DNA of 64,000 nt from contig NZ_BAFK01000011.1 in NCBI RefSeq assembly GCF_000296695.1, positions 1 to 64,000 on the forward strand, written 5' to 3'. The notes beneath the pieces are model-generated. The model was not told the DNA's origin. It was given only the letters and a program-made list of their open reading frames with translations, and did no database searches. This DNA comes from Rheinheimera nanhaiensis E407-8. Lineage in GTDB: Bacteria > Pseudomonadota > Gammaproteobacteria > Enterobacterales > Alteromonadaceae. Positions 54,822 through 64,000 of this stretch are shown here, one piece after another (position 1 is the first letter of the stretch; each line of letters opens with the position of its first letter). The translations under genes were made by a program, and so were the position numbers.

Positions 54822-56546
54822 CTAATCGGTTACTGGTTTAATACCTACCTGGGTAGCTTCACCAGCATCGTTAACCTGCCGTACCGTTAACAGTAATTGA
54901 TCTAACTGCACCTGGTCGCCAATAACCACGCGGCGGTGGAAGCGCTGTGCGATATAACCGGCCAGTGTTTGCTGGCTATCCTGATCAGCGAGATTAATGG
55001 TATAGAACGCATCTAAATCGCGCAGGCTGATATTGCCATTTAGCACGAAGTCACCGAAGAAGTTACTGTTACTCAGTACAGATTTTTCTGCATCTTTGGC
55101 CAGCACTTCACTGATTTTCTGCACGTGTTTTAACTTTGCCAGCACCATAATGGTGTCTTTCGCCGTGAATGCCGGTTTTTTCTCCGGCAAAATCCACTCG
55201 CCATCGCGGATCAGGCCTAAAAACTGGATCGGCTGTTTAAACTGTAAGTCAGACCAACTGAGCGCTAACACCGGTGAGCTGTCAGTTACGTTAAATGCCA
55301 ACACCTCCATCACATCATTACTGGGCACGGCATCCAGCGGCATCGCCTGATCCGGCGCGACCTCTTTTGGCACCTCCAGCTTTAACCAGCGCGCTACCGG
55401 TACTATGCTCCAGCCCTGCAACACCAGAGATACGATTACCACCACAAAAGCCACATCGAAATACAAATGCTCGTCTGGCATACCGGCCAACCAGGGAAAC
55501 AACGCCAGTATAATGGGCACTGCCCCGCGCAGCCCGACCCAACTGATAAACAACTGGTCGCGGGCCGGAAAGCGAAAAGGTATTAAGCTGACCAGCACAG
55601 CAATGGGACGGGCAATAAAAATAAGTACGCCTGCCAGCAGTAATGCCGGCACCAGGTGATCAAGTAAATTAGTGGGTACCACCAATAAACCTAACATCAG
55701 AAACATACTGATTTGGCTGATCCAGGCCAAGCCGTCATGCATGCGTAAGATGTGGATAATTTGTGGCAAGCGCGCATTGCCAACCAGGTAACCCATTAAA
55801 TAAACAGCCAAAAAGCCACTGCCACCAAAGGTGTTAGTCACGGCATAAATAAAGATACAACTGGCCACTGCCAACAGCGGGAAAAATGCAAAGCTAAGCG
55901 GTAACTTGCGGCACAAGAGCACAAAAATACGCCCTGCGGCATAGCCCATTACGGCGCCAACGATGGCTTGTTGTAAAAAGGTTTGTGCTACGCCCCAGCC
56001 TAACGGCTCACCCTGCGCCAATACCCCAACCAGCGTCAGTGTTAGTATTACCGCCATAGGGTCGTTACTGCCCGACTCTATTTCCAGCGTTGATGCTACC
56101 CGCTCTTTTATTCTCAGGCCCTGTGATTGGAAGATCGAAAACACGGCAGCAGCATCGGTAGAACTTAAAATAGCGCCAAGCAGAAGGCCTTGCAGTAAGG
56201 TCAAATCAAGTAAATAAGCGGCGGCAACCCCCACGATGCCACAGGTTAGCACCACACCGACGGTAGCCAGCATTGAAGCCGGCGCCAGTGCTACACGAAA
56301 GCGCTGCGGGTGGGTGCGCATACCGCCGTCAAACAGAATAATGACTAACGCGATAGAGCCAATCAGAAACGCAACCTGAGGGTTGTCGAACTGGATGCCA
56401 ACCAGGCCTTCTTCGCCAGCCAGCATACCGATGATCAGAAACACCAATAGCATGGGCGCGCCTAAACGCGCCGAGATAAGGGTAGCTATGATGCTAATTA
56501 CAAAAAGAAAACCGCCAATTAATATCGCGAGGTTTATGCCATCCAC
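54822..56546 (-). CDS. nhaP2: NhaP2/CvrA-type potassium:proton antiporter
   Basis: 574 residues (E. coli CvrA 578). Twelve or so CPA1 membrane helices with the conserved ILFDGGMRT and ILSSTDAAAVFSI, ESGSNDPMAVIL motifs, then a TrkA-C-like regulatory domain (about 400-480) and a C-terminal cytoplasmic tail. It exports K+ for H+ and helps in osmotic/alkaline adaptation. 17 bp upstream of pyrF's stop on the same strand. Confidence 0.92.
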   Translation of the reverse strand: MDGINLAILIGGFLFVISIIATLISARLGAPMLLVFLIIGMLAGEEGLVGIQFDNPQVAFLIGSIALVIILFDGGMRTHPQRFRVALAPASMLATVGVVLTCGIVGVAAAYLLDLTLLQGLLLGAILSSTDAAAVFSIFQSQGLRIKERVASTLEIESGSNDPMAVILTLTLVGVLAQGEPLGWGVAQTFLQQAIVGAVMGYAAGRIFVLLCRKLPLSFAFFPLLAVASCIFIYAVTNTFGGSGFLAVYLMGYLVGNARLPQIIHILRMHDGLAWISQISMFLMLGLLVVPTNLLDHLVPALLLAGVLIFIARPIAVLVSLIPFRFPARDQLFISWVGLRGAVPIILALFPWLAGMPDEHLYFDVAFVVVIVSLVLQGWSIVPVARWLKLEVPKEVAPDQAMPLDAVPSNDVMEVLAFNVTDSSPVLALSWSDLQFKQPIQFLGLIRDGEWILPEKKPAFTAKDTIMVLAKLKHVQKISEVLAKDAEKSVLSNSNFFGDFVLNGNISLRDLDAFYTINLADQDSQQTLAGYIAQRFHRRVVIGDQVQLDQLLLTVRQVNDAGEATQVGIKPVTD

Positions 56547-56563
56547 CCTAACCTCCTGATTAA

Positions 56564-57268
56564 TTATGCGTTTGAGATCTCCCGAACGATGGCATGTAGC
56601 GCATCCAACGGCTGGGCCGCCTTAGTGATTGGCCGGCCTATTACCATATAATCAACCCCGGCAACAACGGCCTGGGCTGGTGTCATCACGCGCTTTTGGT
56701 CGTCCTGGCTGCTGCTGGCCGGGCGTATGCCGGGCGTCACCAGCATAAAGTCTTTACCACATTGCTGTTTTAACAGTGTAGCTTCCTGCGCTGAACATAC
56801 CACACCATCCAAACCAGCCTGCTGCGTAAGCGCCGCCAGCTTCAGTACCTGTTGTGCCGGTGTTAGCGTAATACCCAGTTCCGTTAAGTCTGCCTGCTCC
56901 ATACTGGTTAACACTGTAACAGCAATAAGGTGAGGTTTATCAGTACCATAGGATACCAAAGATTCCCGCGCGGCGCTCATCATTTTACTGCCACCGCTGG
57001 CATGCACATTCACCATCCATACACCAAGATCCGCAGCGGCTTTTACGGCTTTAGCCACCGTATTGGGAATGTCATGAAATTTTAGATCTAAAAAGACGTC
57101 AAAGTTGCGCTGTTGCAGCTGCTGCACAAACTGCGGACCAAAATGGGTAAACATTTCTTTGCCTACTTTCAACCGGCACAGTGCCGGGTCAAGTTGACTC
57201 ACTAAGTTAAGCGCCTGATTTTGCTGCTCAAAATCCAGTGCAACGACGACAGGGGTCTGACACGACAT
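56564..57268 (-). CDS. pyrF: Orotidine 5'-phosphate decarboxylase
   Basis: 234 residues. The catalytic [12 protein letters not shown] (Lys/Asp tetrad) and C-terminal phosphate loop TPGIRP and YMVIGRPI are all present. Last step of UMP synthesis. It follows lapB by 14 bp, the usual lapA-lapB-pyrF order. Confidence 0.97.
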   Translation of the reverse strand: MSCQTPVVVALDFEQQNQALNLVSQLDPALCRLKVGKEMFTHFGPQFVQQLQQRNFDVFLDLKFHDIPNTVAKAVKAAADLGVWMVNVHASGGSKMMSAARESLVSYGTDKPHLIAVTVLTSMEQADLTELGITLTPAQQVLKLAALTQQAGLDGVVCSAQEATLLKQQCGKDFMLVTPGIRPASSSQDDQKRVMTPAQAVVAGVDYMVIGRPITKAAQPLDALHAIVREISNA

Positions 57269-57282
57269 AGGGTTTCCTTTGA

Positions 57283-58416
57283 CTAACGGCCATCAATACC
57301 AGCAATTGGCTCCACGGTTTCCCATTGCTGGCAGGACGGACACAACCAATAATGATTGCGGGTATTAAAGCCGCAATTGCGGCAGCTATATAATGATTTT
57401 TTTGCCAGATAGGCATTTACCAGCTCTTCTACCGACGACAGCGCTTCAGCTGCGGGTGCAGAGTGTTGCTGGCGTACTTTAAGCAGCTGCTGAAACACCC
57501 GGATACTGGGCGAAGCAGCTAATTTATCCAGTAAAAACTGCTCGGCCGCGGCGGTAGAGCCATGTTGTGCCAGCCACTGCCCTAACAGCACCACCGCACT
57601 GGTATTATGTTGTTTATTCACCAACCGGCTTAACAGCTGATACCACTCTTCGTCGCTCAGTTGGCAGTTGGCCAACAGCGGCAGCAGATCTGCGCTCCAC
57701 TGTGGCTTGTGTTCAATAATGTATAACAGTGCCGATTTAGCCAGCGTTATATCCTGCTGCGCCAATGCCTGCTTCGCCAACTCAAACTTAGGCCGGATAG
57801 CCGCCGGATAATGCTCGGCCAACGTCAGCAGCAACTGTTGCCGGTTTTCATCCTGCAAGCTGGCTTCTACCTGCATATTGGCCATGGCAATCCGTAGCGA
57901 GCGCGATTCAGTGCCATCTACTGCCGTCTGGTAGGTCGCAGCTTTGTGCCACTCATGGGTAGCAACAAAGATGCTAAATAACTGTTTTAACGCCATATCG
58001 GCTAGCTTCGGTGATTTAACCAGGCTAACCAGCAGTTTTTCTGCCCGGTCATATAAACCGGCGCAAAAGTAATCTTTGGCCAGTTCGAACTGTATTTGCT
58101 GTGCCTGCGGCTTGGGCAGTTTTAATTGATGTAACTTTTCGTGAATACGGATAGCTTTATCCCAATCACCTTTGCGGCGGAATAAATTAGCCAGTGCCAG
58201 ATAGGTTTCAATGGTGGCGGCTTCGATATCCAACAGCTCTAACAACTGCTCTATCGCTTTATCTTCTTGATCGGTTAGTAAAAAGTTTAAGCCGGAAGAT
58301 AAGTTGCGGGTGATATTGGCGCGGCCTTTTAATTCTTTATGCTTCAGGCTGTTACGCCCCATAAACCAGCCATAGGCTGCTGCAACCGGCAATAATAAAA
58401 ACAGCAGCTCCAGCAT
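57283..58416 (-). CDS. lapB: LapB, lipopolysaccharide assembly regulator
   Basis: 377 residues. N-terminal membrane anchor (about 1-17), then TPR repeats, and a C-terminal rubredoxin-like zinc site CRNCGF...CPSCQQW. LapB guides FtsH to LpxC and so tunes lipopolysaccharide synthesis from the cytoplasmic face of the inner membrane. Three bp after lapA. Confidence 0.94.
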   Translation of the reverse strand: MLELLFLLLPVAAAYGWFMGRNSLKHKELKGRANITRNLSSGLNFLLTDQEDKAIEQLLELLDIEAATIETYLALANLFRRKGDWDKAIRIHEKLHQLKLPKPQAQQIQFELAKDYFCAGLYDRAEKLLVSLVKSPKLADMALKQLFSIFVATHEWHKAATYQTAVDGTESRSLRIAMANMQVEASLQDENRQQLLLTLAEHYPAAIRPKFELAKQALAQQDITLAKSALLYIIEHKPQWSADLLPLLANCQLSDEEWYQLLSRLVNKQHNTSAVVLLGQWLAQHGSTAAAEQFLLDKLAASPSIRVFQQLLKVRQQHSAPAAEALSSVEELVNAYLAKKSLYSCRNCGFNTRNHYWLCPSCQQWETVEPIAGIDGR

Positions 58417-58419
58417 GAT

Positions 58420-58662
58420 TTAACGCTGATCCGCTGTTTTACGCAGCCAACCTTTAGCTTTGCGTTGCAAGGAGTACAGCATGGCAATAAGCAGGCCCAG
58501 TAACACGCCCAATAACAAGAAAATCAGTGCAATATCTACTACCCGTAACTGCACACTGATAATAAGAAGATGTAAATCAGCTAATTGCTGGTTAATTGAA
58601 CCAAACAGCACCCCTACTACCACCAGGGCTACCAGTACGGCGATAAAAAGTAGTCTGCGCAA
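58420..58662 (-). CDS. lapA: LapA, lipopolysaccharide assembly protein A
   Basis: 80 residues: two membrane helices (about 4-22 and 42-65) and a basic tail, the YciS/LapA pattern with the characteristic FGSINQQ between. Works with LapB. GGAG-like GGGAAACTCC lies upstream. Confidence 0.9.
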   Translation of the reverse strand: MRRLLFIAVLVALVVVGVLFGSINQQLADLHLLIISVQLRVVDIALIFLLLGVLLGLLIAMLYSLQRKAKGWLRKTADQR

Positions 58663-58702
58663 GGGAAACTCCGTTTACGCCTGCAAACTCAATAGTTTGA
58701 GA

Positions 58703-58987
58703 TCAGGTGTTGTCTTTTACCCGGTCACGTAATTCTTTACCTGGCTTGAAATGCGGTACATATTTACCGTCCAGTTCAACTTTGTCACCGGTTTTTGGAT
58801 TGCGGCCGACACGAGGCGCACGGTAATGCAGTGAAAAACTGCCAAAGCCACGAATTTCAATGCGTTCGTTGCTTGAAAGCGATTGTGCCATCTGCTCGAG
58901 GATTTCTTTAACTGAAGCTTCAACATCCTTGACCTGAATATGGGGGAAATCAGTAGCTAATTTTTCAATTAATTCAGACTTGGTCAT
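58703..58987 (-). CDS. ihfB: Integration host factor subunit beta
   Basis: 94 residues from ATG 58987 with GGAGGG before it. The DNA-bending arm [24 protein letters not shown] and [14 protein letters not shown] identify the HU/IHF family beta subunit. A longer frame to 59029 lacks family support. It lies 64 bp after rpsA, as in E. coli. Confidence 0.96.
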   Translation of the reverse strand: MTKSELIEKLATDFPHIQVKDVEASVKEILEQMAQSLSSNERIEIRGFGSFSLHYRAPRVGRNPKTGDKVELDGKYVPHFKPGKELRDRVKDNT

Positions 58988-59051
58988 AGACCCTCCGGCA
59001 AACCTGCTGTTGGATAAAGCAGGAGGCATAAGCCCCCTGCTTTGTTAGCAA

Positions 59052-60731
59052 TTAATCCTGCTTCTGAGCAGCTTTAAATGCTTCGGCCATAGCGTTACCA
59101 CCAAAATCAGCTTCTTGTTGCTTGCTGTTGATAGTGTCCATAGCTTCTTTTTCTTCAGCTTCGAATTTCGCTTTGATTGACAGGCTGATTACGCGGTTTT
59201 TGCGATCAACGCCCATTAAACGAGCTTCAACTTCTTCGCCTACTTTCAGTACTGTAGTCGCATCTTCGATACGCTCACGCGCGATGTCAGATACACGGAT
59301 GTAGCCTTCTACACCACCTTCTAACATAACAGTAGCGCCTTTAGCGTCAACGGCAGTTACTTCACCTTTAACGATAGCACCTTTTTTGTTGTCAGCAAGG
59401 TAGCCGTTGAATGGATCTTCATCCAGCTGCTTGATACCTAAAGAAATACGCTCGCGCTCTGGGTCAACTTGCAGTACAACAGCGTGTACTTCGTCGCCTT
59501 TCTTGAACTCACGTACCGCTTCTTCGCCAGTGGCGTTCCAGCTGATGTCTGATAAGTGAACCAGACCATCGATGCCGCCGTCCAGGCCGATGAAGATACC
59601 GAAGTCAGTGATTGACTTGATCTTACCGCTTACACGGTCACCCTTGTTGAAGCCCTTCGCGAACTCTTCCCATGGGTTAGCTTTACACTGTTTCAGGCCT
59701 AATGAAATACGACGACGTTCTTCGTCGATTTCCAGTACCATAACTTCAACAGAGTCACCCAGGTTAACCACTTTAGATGGGTGGATGTTCTTGTTGGTCC
59801 AGTCCATTTCTGAAACGTGTACTAAGCCTTCAACGCCTTCTTCGATTTCAACGAAGCAGCCATAGTCAGTCAGGTTAGTTACGCGACCAGTGATTTTCGC
59901 ACCTTCTGGGTAACGTGAAGCGATAGCTGCCCACGGATCTTCGCCCATTTGCTTCAGGCCTAAAGATACGCGCTGCTTCTCGCGGTCGAATTTCAGTACT
60001 TTTACCGGAATTTCGTCGCCAACATTAACGATTTCGCTTGGGTGCTTAACGCGCTTCCACGCCATATCAGTGATATGCAGTAAGCCGTCTACGCCGCCTA
60101 AGTCTACGAATGCACCGTAGTCAGTCAGGTTCTTAACGATACCTTTAACTTCCATGCCCTCTTCCAGCGTTTCTAACAGCTGGTCGCGCTCATGGCTGCT
60201 TTCTGATTCAATAACCGCACGACGTGATACCACCACGTTGTTACGCTTCTGATCCAGCTTGATAACTTTGAACTCAAGTTCTTTGTTTTCCAGGTGCAGC
60301 GTGTCACGCACCGGACGTACGTCTACTAATGAACCAGGCAGGAATGCACGAATACCGTCAACTTCAACCGTGAAGCCACCTTTAACTTTACCAGTGATAA
60401 CACCGATAACCGTTTCTTTGTCTTCACAAGCTTTTTCCAGGCGTACCCAGGCTTCGTGACGTTTGGCTTTTTCGCGTGATAACAGCGTTTCGCCGAAACC
60501 GTCTTCGATAGCGTCTAAAGCTACGTCAATGATATCGCCTACGCTAACTTCGATTTCGCCGTTCAGAGATTTGAACTGCTCAACCGGAATAGCGGCTTCT
60601 GATTTCAGACCGGCGTCAACCATAACGACGTCTTTCAGAACGGCAACAACAGTACCTTTAACAATGGCACCCGGACGGGTTTCGATGGCTTTGAGGCTTT
60701 CCTCAAATAATTGTGCAAAATTTTCAGTCAT
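59052..60731 (-). CDS. rpsA: 30S ribosomal protein S1
   Basis: 559 residues with six S1 RNA-binding repeats; repeats 3-6 each show the pattern VTNLTDYG(C/A)F(V/I)...GLVHVSEM or close. The start [13 protein letters not shown] at 60731 matches E. coli; the frame to 60758 is leader. No strong ribosome site is seen, which is normal for this autoregulated gene. Confidence 0.97.
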   Translation of the reverse strand: MTENFAQLFEESLKAIETRPGAIVKGTVVAVLKDVVMVDAGLKSEAAIPVEQFKSLNGEIEVSVGDIIDVALDAIEDGFGETLLSREKAKRHEAWVRLEKACEDKETVIGVITGKVKGGFTVEVDGIRAFLPGSLVDVRPVRDTLHLENKELEFKVIKLDQKRNNVVVSRRAVIESESSHERDQLLETLEEGMEVKGIVKNLTDYGAFVDLGGVDGLLHITDMAWKRVKHPSEIVNVGDEIPVKVLKFDREKQRVSLGLKQMGEDPWAAIASRYPEGAKITGRVTNLTDYGCFVEIEEGVEGLVHVSEMDWTNKNIHPSKVVNLGDSVEVMVLEIDEERRRISLGLKQCKANPWEEFAKGFNKGDRVSGKIKSITDFGIFIGLDGGIDGLVHLSDISWNATGEEAVREFKKGDEVHAVVLQVDPERERISLGIKQLDEDPFNGYLADNKKGAIVKGEVTAVDAKGATVMLEGGVEGYIRVSDIARERIEDATTVLKVGEEVEARLMGVDRKNRVISLSIKAKFEAEEKEAMDTINSKQQEADFGGNAMAEAFKAAQKQD

Positions 60732-60841
60732 ATTCACTTTTTCAGTTAAGTGCTCCACGCTGCATCATGCGTTGTGGGGTTGCTACATTTACCTGATTAA
60801 ATCCGTTTATCAGGCTGTCCAAAGCGCGGTTTTGGCCTGGT
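60732..60841 (-). promoter_or_regulatory. rpsA leader
   Basis: 110-bp gap between cmk and rpsA. It has a hairpin CCTGAT/ATCAGG (60792-60814) and AT-rich single-stranded parts but no good Shine-Dalgarno sequence, like S1 leaders that bind S1 for feedback. Inference from family behaviour. Confidence 0.45.
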
Positions 60842-61531
60842 TCACACCACTGCCGGCAACTTCATGCCAACGTAGTTCAGTACCTCATCCAACACTTGTT
60901 CAATGGTTTTACTGGTCGAATCCAGGATATACGCATCAGCAGCCGGTTTTAGTGGTGCTGTGGCGCGGTTCATATCGCGCTCGTCTCTGGCCCGAATTTC
61001 GCCCAAAAGGTCGCCGATGTTAACATCAAAGCCCTTTTCTTTCAACTCTAAAAAGCGCCGTCTGGCGCGCTCTTCGGCGGTGGCGGTTAAAAAGATTTTA
61101 ACTTCAGCCTGCGGGAACACCACAGTACCCATGTCTCTGCCATCAGCGACCAAACCTGGCTGCTCGGCAAAAGCGCGTTGACGCCGCAACAAGGCTTCAC
61201 GCACCCGCGGTAGCGAAGCAATTTTTGACGCTACATCAGCCACTTCCTGCGTGCGAATGGTATGGGTAACATTTTCGCCTTCCAGCGTAATGCGCACATT
61301 GCCCTGCTCGTCACTGCCAAACTGCACATCCAGGTGCGCGGCTAACGGCTGCAGTGCTTCTTCGTCATCACAAGCAATCTGATGATGCATCGCAGCCAGG
61401 GCGAGCACGCGGTAAATAGCGCCACTGTCGAGTAATTGCCAGCCCAAACGTTGGGCTACTAAGCGGCAAATGGTGCCTTTGCCTGCACCACCCGGGCCAT
61501 CTATGGTAATTACTGCTGCAGAATGTGGCAT
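60842..61531 (-). CDS. cmk: Cytidylate kinase
   Basis: 229 residues. P-loop [11 protein letters not shown], substrate region [35 protein letters not shown] and the lid [11 protein letters not shown]. Phosphorylates CMP/dCMP. Sits between aroA and rpsA as in many gammaproteobacteria. Confidence 0.96.
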   Translation of the reverse strand: MPHSAAVITIDGPGGAGKGTICRLVAQRLGWQLLDSGAIYRVLALAAMHHQIACDDEEALQPLAAHLDVQFGSDEQGNVRITLEGENVTHTIRTQEVADVASKIASLPRVREALLRRQRAFAEQPGLVADGRDMGTVVFPQAEVKIFLTATAEERARRRFLELKEKGFDVNIGDLLGEIRARDERDMNRATAPLKPAADAYILDSTSKTIEQVLDEVLNYVGMKLPAVV

Positions 61532-61579
61532 CCTACCCCCTTGTCAAACTGCTGGTTAATCGGATTAAAAAACGGCGCT

Positions 61580-61585
61580 ATTATA
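61580..61585 (-). promoter_or_regulatory. -10 element of putative cmk-rpsA promoter
   Basis: On the minus strand an extended -10, TGTATAAT, about 50 bp upstream of cmk. The -35 match is poor. Confidence 0.35.
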
Positions 61586-61631
61586 CAGCTTTTCGTGACA
61601 AAATCTGTGTTTAATTCAGTTAAAACGCAGG

Positions 61632-61657
61632 AAAAGCGCACAGCCAGACGGCTGTGC
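61632..61657 (-). terminator. Terminator after aroA
   Basis: Minus strand GCACAGCC, loop GTCT, GGCTGTGC followed by GCTTTTCC: 8-bp stem with a short T-run. Confidence 0.65.
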
Positions 61658-61675
61658 ATCTACATGAAAATGCCG

Positions 61676-62956
61676 CTAGAGGGCTAAACGGGCAAAGGTA
61701 TCAAAGTAGCCCGGGAAGGTTTTAGCGGTGCAATCCGGATCTTCAATAGTAACCGGCGTATCACTGAGCGCGACCAGTGAGAAACACATGGCCATGCGAT
61801 GGTCATTATAGGTCGCGATACTGGCGTGCTTAAGCTGAGCCGGCGGCACAATTTTCAAATAATCATGGCCTTCTTCCACCTCAGCGCCCACTTTTCTAAG
61901 TTCAGTTGCCATCGCCGCTAAGCGGTCGGTCTCTTTTACCCGCCAGTTGTAGACATTGCGAATAACCGTAGGCCCTTTGGCAAACAAGGCGGTGGTGGCA
62001 ATAGTCATGGCCGCATCAGGTATGGCGTTATAGTCACGGTCTATGCCGTTTAATTGGTTTCGCGTAACCATAATATAATCATCACCCCACGCAACATCGG
62101 CGCCCATAGCCGCTAACGCATCAGCAAAATGAATATCCCCCTGCACCGCATGCTTGCCAATGCCGGTCACTTTAATGCTGCCGCCTTTAATGGCCGCTGC
62201 CGCCAGAAAGTAAGACGCTGATGAGGCATCACCTTCTACCAGCCAGTGGCCCGGCGATTTATACAACTGATTGCCGGCAATGCTGAACGTTTTATAGTCG
62301 TGATGCGTTACGCTGACACCAAAGCGCTGCATCAGCGCCAGGGTTATATCGATATACGGCTTGGAGACCAGCTCGCCGATAATGTCGATTTCGCTATCGC
62401 CATCCAGCAGCGGTGCCACCATTAATACAGCCGTTAAAAACTGACTGGAGATACTGCCGTCTATTTGCATTTTACCGCCGCTTAGCGCTTTGCCGTGAAT
62501 GCGCAGCGGCGGAAAGCCGTCGTTATCCAGATAGCTGATCTCGGCGTTTAGCTGACGCAGCGCATCGACTAAATGGCCGATAGGCCGCTCGTACATACGC
62601 GGCTCGCCGGTTAGCGTTATATCCACCTTAGATGCCGCCAGCGCTGCAGTAAGCGGGCGCATGGCGGTGCCAGCATTGCCTAAAAACATGGTTAGCGCAT
62701 GCGGGTGGTTAAACAGGCCGCCAAGGCCGTGTACCTCGCACTTGGTACGACAGGCAGATAACTTATAGCTGACGCCTAACGCCGTTAAGGCGTTAAGCAT
62801 ATGCTTAACATCATCACTATCGAGTAAATTGGTGATAAATGTCGTGCCCTCTGCCAGTGCCGCCAGCAGCAGCACCCGGTTCGAGATACTTTTCGAGCCT
62901 GGCAGGTGTACTTCACCGGCCACTTTAGCAATCGGATTAAGGGTTAATGTTTTCAT
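61676..62956 (-). CDS. aroA: EPSP synthase (3-phosphoshikimate 1-carboxyvinyltransferase)
   Basis: 426 residues. [20 protein letters not shown] (PEP/S3P-binding Lys), [13 protein letters not shown], the [15 protein letters not shown] block and [19 protein letters not shown] are present. Sixth step of the shikimate pathway. Overlaps serC by 4 bp. Confidence 0.97.
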   Translation of the reverse strand: MKTLTLNPIAKVAGEVHLPGSKSISNRVLLLAALAEGTTFITNLLDSDDVKHMLNALTALGVSYKLSACRTKCEVHGLGGLFNHPHALTMFLGNAGTAMRPLTAALAASKVDITLTGEPRMYERPIGHLVDALRQLNAEISYLDNDGFPPLRIHGKALSGGKMQIDGSISSQFLTAVLMVAPLLDGDSEIDIIGELVSKPYIDITLALMQRFGVSVTHHDYKTFSIAGNQLYKSPGHWLVEGDASSASYFLAAAAIKGGSIKVTGIGKHAVQGDIHFADALAAMGADVAWGDDYIMVTRNQLNGIDRDYNAIPDAAMTIATTALFAKGPTVIRNVYNWRVKETDRLAAMATELRKVGAEVEEGHDYLKIVPPAQLKHASIATYNDHRMAMCFSLVALSDTPVTIEDPDCTAKTFPGYFDTFARLAL

Positions 62957-64000
62957 CCGTGTACCCGCTCAAATTCTTGCATAAAGCTTACCAGCGTTTG
63001 CACGCCTGCCAGCGGCATAGCGTTATAAATACTGGCCCGCATACCGCCTACCATACGGTGGCCTTTCAGTGCCAATAGGCCATGCTGTTCGGCCTGTGCC
63101 AAAAAGGTGTCGTTTAGCCGCTCATCGGCCAGGAAAAACGGCACATTCATCCAGGAGCGGTAAGCTTTGTCGACATCGTTACTGTAAAAATCGCTTTTAT
63201 CAATATAATCATACAATAAGCTAGCTTTTGATTGGTTACGCGTAGCCATTTCGGTTACGCCGCCCTGGCGTTTTAGCCACTTAAATACCAACCCGGCCAG
63301 ATACCAGGCAAAGGTAGGCGGGGTATTAAACATGCTGTCGTTTTCAGCCGCCAGACGATAATCCAGTACAGAGGGGATGGCCGTATCTTTTGCCGGTAGT
63401 AAATCGTCCCGCACTATCGCCAGCGTTAAACCCGACGGGCCGATATTTTTCTGCGCGCCGGCATAAATAACGCCGTAACGGCTCACATCAATTGGCCGCG
63501 ATAAAATAGTAGAAGATAAATCGGCGACAATTGGGCTGTCTGTTTGCGGAAGACCGGTAAACTCAACGCCGTCTACCGTTTCATTCGGGCAGCAATGCAC
63601 ATAAGCCGCACCCGGTGTTAACTGCCATTGCTCTGGCGCGGTAATACTGCGAATACCACCGGCGCTTTTGCTGCGAATATCCTGAGTGTTAATCGCACCG
63701 TATTTTTGTGCTTCTTCTACTGCCGACTGTGACCAGGCACCCGACACGATATAGTCAGCCGTTTGGCCCGGCTTTAATAAATTAAGCGGCACGGCAGAGA
63801 ATTGCCCCCGGCCACCGCCGTGCATAAACAGCACCTTGTAATTGGCTGGAATATTGAGTAAATCACGCAGGTCCTGCTCAGCCTCAGCGGCTAATTTGAT
63901 AAAGGGCTTGCTGCGATGGCTGATTTCCATCACCGAACAGCCTTGTTGCTGCCAGTTAATAAATTCCTGCTGTGCCTGCTGCATTACTTCAACCGGTAGC
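62953..64000 (-). CDS. serC: Phosphoserine aminotransferase (5' end beyond window)
   Basis: 349 codons visible; the frame is open to the window edge and the residues before the first internal ATG ([13 protein letters not shown]) match the family, so the true start lies outside. [19 protein letters not shown], the PLP lysine in [15 protein letters not shown] and the C-terminal [12 protein letters not shown] are clear. Makes phosphoserine from 3-phosphohydroxypyruvate. Coupled to aroA. Confidence 0.96.
   Translation of the reverse strand, partial: LPVEVMQQAQQEFINWQQQGCSVMEISHRSKPFIKLAAEAEQDLRDLLNIPANYKVLFMHGGGRGQFSAVPLNLLKPGQTADYIVSGAWSQSAVEEAQKYGAINTQDIRSKSAGGIRSITAPEQWQLTPGAAYVHCCPNETVDGVEFTGLPQTDSPIVADLSSTILSRPIDVSRYGVIYAGAQKNIGPSGLTLAIVRDDLLPAKDTAIPSVLDYRLAAENDSMFNTPPTFAWYLAGLVFKWLKRQGGVTEMATRNQSKASLLYDYIDKSDFYSNDVDKAYRSWMNVPFFLADERLNDTFLAQAEQHGLLALKGHRMVGGMRASIYNAMPLAGVQTLVSFMQEFERVHG

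Noticed and set aside
60776-60790. GGTTGCTACATT in the rpsA leader, shared with the 40503 inverted repeat
   Set aside because: Twelve shared bases without the partner arm; likely chance.
1-64000. CRISPR arrays, tRNA and rRNA genes
   Set aside because: No regularly spaced repeats, cloverleaf or rRNA-like sequence was seen in any part of the window by eye.

Overview
The window reads as chromosome from a free-living gammaproteobacterium. The serC-aroA-cmk-rpsA-ihfB-lapA-lapB-pyrF order at the right end, a HexR-controlled Entner-Doudoroff operon with pykA and pfkA beside it, a YbiT-type ABC-F protein, and a LytS/LytTR pair all fit. The codon style and gene mix suggest the Rheinheimera/Alishewanella/Arsukibacterium neighbourhood. 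That placement is inference; no search was run.

Left block (1-33.5 kb) is ordinary chromosome. It holds a cut-off M61 peptidase, a HIT protein, an acyl-CoA thioesterase, a histidine kinase/response regulator pair, pfkA, an EamA transporter, and then a central-carbon cluster: pykA and hexR on the minus strand, zwf-pgl-edd-glk-eda on the plus strand. Identical 15-bp HexR boxes lie in front of pykA and between hexR and zwf, so glycolytic exit and the whole Entner-Doudoroff route appear to be under one regulator. Further on are an ABC-F ATPase, a Dps protein, an HDOD protein, an NAD-type malic enzyme, a DUF885 lipoprotein, an RND efflux pair translationally coupled to an RNase J-like gene, an OmpV/MipA protein, a YghU-like GST, a kynureninase operon with a lipoprotein hydrolase, a DUF938 protein and an SGNH hydrolase.

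Middle block (33.5-54.8 kb) is a nested mobile region. Three copies of a Xer dif-like sequence (33588, 34289, 53872) lie in the same orientation. Between the second and third are the two halves of a filamentous (inovirus) prophage: a repressor with paired operators and the first codons of an early gene on the left; a 5'-truncated adsorption protein, a DUF2523 minor coat protein, Zot and a hairpin-rich intergenic region on the right. The phage is split by a 15.6-kb Tn3-family transposon with 37-bp terminal repeats (34854-34890 and 50398-50434). It encodes TnpA, the TnpS/TnpT cointegrate resolution pair with its recombination site, a chromate operon (chrB-chrA-Tat-exported superoxide dismutase), an AHH-nuclease toxin with three Imm11-type immunity paralogues, and, unusually, uppP-apbE-corA. 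No target duplication is seen and the phage replication and major coat genes are missing, so insertion came with a deletion or later rearrangement. The short segment between the first and second dif-like sites holds one apparently frameshifted membrane protein gene and may be a second small Xer-integrated unit. A MazEF-type toxin-antitoxin pair and a decayed gene follow the right phage end.

Right block (54.8-64 kb) is again core chromosome, all on the minus strand: a NhaP2-type antiporter, pyrF, lapB, lapA, ihfB, rpsA, cmk, aroA and a serC that runs off the window.
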